Origin: JAPLDA01 sp043787975
GTDB taxonomy: Bacteria; Bacteroidota; Bacteroidia; AKYH767-A; 2013-40CM-41-45
Assembly: GCA_043787975.1 (NCBI GenBank)
Contig: JAYVUK010000032.1
Span: forward strand, 11,185 to 75,184
Length of the DNA: 64,000 nucleotides
Reading direction: 5' to 3'
Each line of letters starts with the position of its first letter. Within the stretch, counting starts at the first letter, position 1. The position numbers were made by a program, and so were the translations under genes. Of this stretch, positions 61,591 to 64,000 are shown piece by piece. Under the pieces are notes generated by a model. The model did not search any database, was not told where the DNA came from, and saw only the letters and a list, made by a program, of their open reading frames with translations.

Positions 61591-62682
61591 ATGGTTAAAA
61601 AAAAATTTATGAAGCAGTTTTTTTTTCTGATCGTCCTTCTTTGTTCCCTTCGTTCATTTTCACAAAATCTGTCTGCCTTCAACGATTACAGAAATTATTT
61701 TCAGGCATTTGATAACGGTGAATTTCGTCAGGTCGATTATTTACTTGTGAAATCTTTTAAGGTTGGCGGGGCTGCAATTGCGTATGTTGACAATGCGAAT
61801 GAATTCCGAATTTATGCTGATGAACAAAAGTTTGATGTAACGTATGGAGGCACGCTTTCTTACTTTGCAACGGATTATTTAATAGCCTATCGTGTCGGCA
61901 ATGTGTTGTCTGTTTTTGAGAAACAACACGCCAGGAATTTGAGCTACTATTGTAGCATCTATGCATTGAATGATAGCCTCATCGGTTTCTTTGATGAAAG
62001 CAACTATAATTTTTCAGTCTTCTACCAGGGAAATGTAATTGATCTTGAGAGTTCAATGATTGAACCACCGAAAAGTATGAAGACAGGAAGTAATACTTTG
62101 GCCTATGTAAACCAGTCAAATTTTTTTAAAGTCTTTTACCAGGGACATACGTATTCGCTTGATAACATCGCCCCGATTGTTTACCAAGCAGGAAGTGATA
62201 TGGTTGCTTATGTTGACAATTATGATCAAAATTTTCATTTGTTTTATAAAGGAGATACGGCGCGTCTTGAGACCTTTGCTCCCGATTCTTTTAAAGTAGG
62301 TTTTGGAACAATGGCTTACGTGGATAACCTTGGTAATTTCAGAGTATTCTATGAAGGAGCAACACGGAGACTTCTTTCATTTCGTCCGGATTTTTTTCAG
62401 TTGAAAGGATACACAGTCTTGTATTCATACAACAACAACTTTAATGTTTTTTACAAGGGACAAGTGTATACGCTCGAAGATTATATTCCAACCGATTTTC
62501 AAATTGCAAACGATGGTGTGGCATACATTGATGTAAGCGGACGGTTAAAACTTTTTCTAAGCGGAAAAACATATACTGCATCGTATGAAATCATCAATAG
62601 TTACCAGCTCAATGGAAATGTTTTAAAGTATAGCGTAGGGACGAATACAACACAGTTCTTTTGGAACGGAAAGAATTATTGA
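61591..62682 (+). CDS. exported protein of eight to nine short repeats (possible beta-propeller)
   Basis: The 363-residue protein has a signal peptide (MKQFFFLIVLLCSLRSFS; the start may be the ATG at 61609, six codons in). The whole mature part is made of about eight and a half repeats of roughly 35 residues with the pattern AYVDN-x-NFxVFYxG-x(3)-L-x(3)-PdxF. Each has about three short strands, as in a beta-propeller. I know of no named family with this pattern. It follows gldA by 30 bases and may share its transcript; a terminator follows. Confidence 0.75.
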   Translation: MVKKKFMKQFFFLIVLLCSLRSFSQNLSAFNDYRNYFQAFDNGEFRQVDYLLVKSFKVGGAAIAYVDNANEFRIYADEQKFDVTYGGTLSYFATDYLIAYRVGNVLSVFEKQHARNLSYYCSIYALNDSLIGFFDESNYNFSVFYQGNVIDLESSMIEPPKSMKTGSNTLAYVNQSNFFKVFYQGHTYSLDNIAPIVYQAGSDMVAYVDNYDQNFHLFYKGDTARLETFAPDSFKVGFGTMAYVDNLGNFRVFYEGATRRLLSFRPDFFQLKGYTVLYSYNNNFNVFYKGQVYTLEDYIPTDFQIANDGVAYIDVSGRLKLFLSGKTYTASYEIINSYQLNGNVLKYSVGTNTTQFFWNGKNY

Positions 62683-62722
62683 AAGACAACACGAGAGAAT
62701 ATTATATCTGAGGAGAATAAAA

Positions 62723-62754
62723 AAATCCCCGGCATCTTTGCTAGGGATTTTTTT
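62723..62754 (+). terminator. rho-independent terminator
   Basis: Arms AAATCCC (62723-62729) and GGGATTT (62744-62750), followed by a T run. It closes the gldA-repeat protein unit and may act from both sides, since an A run precedes it. Confidence 0.75.
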
Positions 62755-62841
62755 GAAAGCATTCGGATATTTTTTTTAAAATAGCTGTTATAAAATTGCG
62801 ATTTCTATTTACAAAGAATCTCAATGGAGAAAAGGCGTTTA

Positions 62842-63243
62842 CTAAAAATCATCATCATCTTCGTCTAGGTCGCTGCTTACCTGCGCATCGTCATCAAATC
62901 CTTTCAGGTCTTTGATATCATCATCCATCGGCATATCTATATCAGCATGATCAAGATGTTCATCAGGTAAAATAAGATCCATTGGTTCGGATTGTGGTAT
63001 TGTCATCTGCTTTGCAGTTTCTTTCGCAACTGGTTTTAGTACAGGTCGCAAAACTTTTTTAACAACGGGGTTACTCACTTTTTTCTTTGGAGAAACTTTT
63101 GCAACAGTTTTCTTTTTTACGGCAGGCTTCTTTGAAACTTTTTTCTTCACAGCAATTTTTTTCTTGGAAGATTTTTTTACTATAGTTTTTTTCTTTGCCA
63201 CGTTGGCTTTAGATTTTTTTGCAGGTTTCTTTTTTGTTGCCAT
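62842..63243 (-). CDS. histone H1-like basic protein with acidic tail
   Basis: The 133-residue protein has a Lys/Ala/Val-rich basic half (1 to about 75, with repeated AKKK, VKKK and SKKK blocks) that resembles eukaryotic and bacterial H1-like DNA-binding tails, then a switch to an acidic half ending DLDEDDDDF. Such proteins are thought to compact or organise the nucleoid. The acidic tail could mask the basic part or bind other proteins. It stands alone, upstream of the rRNA operon and divergent from it. Confidence 0.75.
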   Translation of the reverse strand: MATKKKPAKKSKANVAKKKTIVKKSSKKKIAVKKKVSKKPAVKKKTVAKVSPKKKVSNPVVKKVLRPVLKPVAKETAKQMTIPQSEPMDLILPDEHLDHADIDMPMDDDIKDLKGFDDDAQVSSDLDEDDDDF

Positions 63244-63506
63244 GATGATGCAAATGATTAGTGTTTGAATGCAATATTAAGACGTTGAAATCAAAGTTAC
63301 AATAACTTATTTGAGACATCCAAAAATAAAGAATAAAAATAAATGCCTCTTGTTGCCGGATAGTTTATGTGCATCGGAAATAATTGTAAGAGCCGTTGCA
63401 TTGTAAATGGGACTTAAAAAAGGAGAGCAATTTAGAGGCAATTCGAAAGGGAAAAATCAGAGCCCCGTAGGTTATCAGCACTTGTTAATAAAAAAATGAA
63501 AAATCA

Positions 63507-63537
63507 TTTGTCAGGTGTTGAATAAGTATTACATTTG
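63507..63537 (+). promoter_or_regulatory. rRNA promoter P1
   Basis: TTTG (63507-63510), exactly 19 bases, then TACATTTG (63530-63537): a perfect match to the Bacteroidota sigma consensus. CATCCCCAA follows, probably the transcription start region, as in P2. Between 63244 and 63506 I see no gene. Confidence 0.85.
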
Positions 63538-63686
63538 CATCCCCAATCACAAAAAGTTCTTTATCATTTTTTAATCGGATCATTCTGCAGTTATTCATGG
63601 AATGGAGGGTGTATGTGCCTTGGGTATCGAATTACTGGTTCATTCAGAGCGAATTAGTAAAAAAGATTAAAAAAATGATAATAAGT

Positions 63687-63717
63687 GTTGCAGAGTAAAA
63701 AACATTATCTACTTTTG
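63687..63717 (+). promoter_or_regulatory. rRNA promoter P2
   Basis: GTTG (63687-63690), 19 bases, then TACTTTTG (63710-63717), followed by the same CATCCCCAA as P1. The leader to 16S (63718-63917) contains an 8-base hairpin, AAACAATC with GATTGTTT (63740-63760). Confidence 0.85.
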
Positions 63718-63917
63718 CATCCCCAAATTGAAAACTTAAAAACAATCAACGAGATTGTTTTAAATATAAGTTCTACGTTCTTTGAAGAATTGAATAGGAA
63801 ATAACAAGCCAAATTATTTGTCAATTTCATTGATAATAATATTGAGTACTAATCCAACAGAGCAAGCTGAATTGGAACTTCGAAAGAAGCCATCCAAGGA
63901 AGCACAAGATTAACTTT

Positions 63918-64000
63918 ACTATGGAGAGTTTGATCCTGGCTCAGGATTAACGCTAGCGGCAGGCCTAATACATGCAAGTCGAACGGTAACAGGTGTAGCA
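63918..64000 (+). rRNA. rrs: 16S ribosomal RNA, 5' end (partial)
   Basis: The conserved 27F site, AGAGTTTGATCCTGGCTCAG, is at 63925-63944. This sets position 1 of the mature RNA near 63918 by E. coli numbering. The following GGATTAACGCTAGCGGCAGG resembles Bacteroidota 16S sequences. The gene continues past the window edge. Confidence 0.97.

Overview
The window comes from a Bacteroidota chromosome. The evidence is a complete gliding/type IX secretion core (porP/sprF-like, gldK, gldL, gldM, gldN, plus gldA), rRNA promoters of the phylum type (TTG or TTTG, 19 bases, then TAnnTTTG), A-rich leaders with almost no Shine-Dalgarno sequences, and a 16S 5' end with Bacteroidota-like signature bases. 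MurE carries the DNPR motif of meso-diaminopimelate enzymes. I cannot place it below phylum. Most of the window is core genome; no prophage, CRISPR array or complete transposon was seen.

Layout. 1-2886: end of an unknown gene, a small lipoprotein, a gamma-carbonic anhydrase-like protein, murI and an alpha/beta hydrolase. 2887-18766: the division and cell wall (dcw) cluster mraZ-rsmH-ftsL-ftsI-murE-mraY-murD-ftsW-murG-murC-ftsQ-ftsA-ftsZ, read rightwards, preceded by MraZ boxes and three tandem hairpin repeats. 19064-21350: yqeY, an ORF6N protein, a probable structured RNA, cspA and a DoxX protein. 21552-33625: a sugar transporter, an envelope protein, and enzymes that together could dismantle an N-glycan down to asparagine (GH20, aspartylglucosaminidase, GH2 beta-mannosidase, GH92 alpha-mannosidase) with a CutC protein among them. 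33631-38321: an EmrB/EmrA/TolC-type efflux operon with its TetR regulator. 38529-45898: groEL, groES, secG, a TPR-like protein, lptE, a sigma-54 activator and miaB, all leftwards. 46041-51041: a double TonB-C protein, topA and an arginase-fold protein that has lost metal ligands. 51223-57108: porP-gldK-gldL-gldM-gldN. 57180-63243: a barrel protein, a hydrolase, a MazG-like protein, dtd, rsgA, gldA, a novel repeat protein and an H1-like protein. 63507-64000: twin rRNA promoters and the start of 16S rRNA.

The most unusual signal is a population of short tandem arrays with a 7-base (sometimes 8-base) period. Each has 3-5 degenerate units and its own consensus. Many end only a few bases before a start codon (ftsW, murC, ftsZ, yqeY, topA, emrB, groEL, gldA and the arginase-like gene). 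Others lie inside genes: they encode the signal peptides of GH20, GH92 and LptE and extra loops in MiaB and the beta-mannosidase. Those two loops share one octamer, which reads as the same octapeptide cycle in both. This resembles the heptanucleotide STRR repeats known from cyanobacteria; I know of no description in Bacteroidota.
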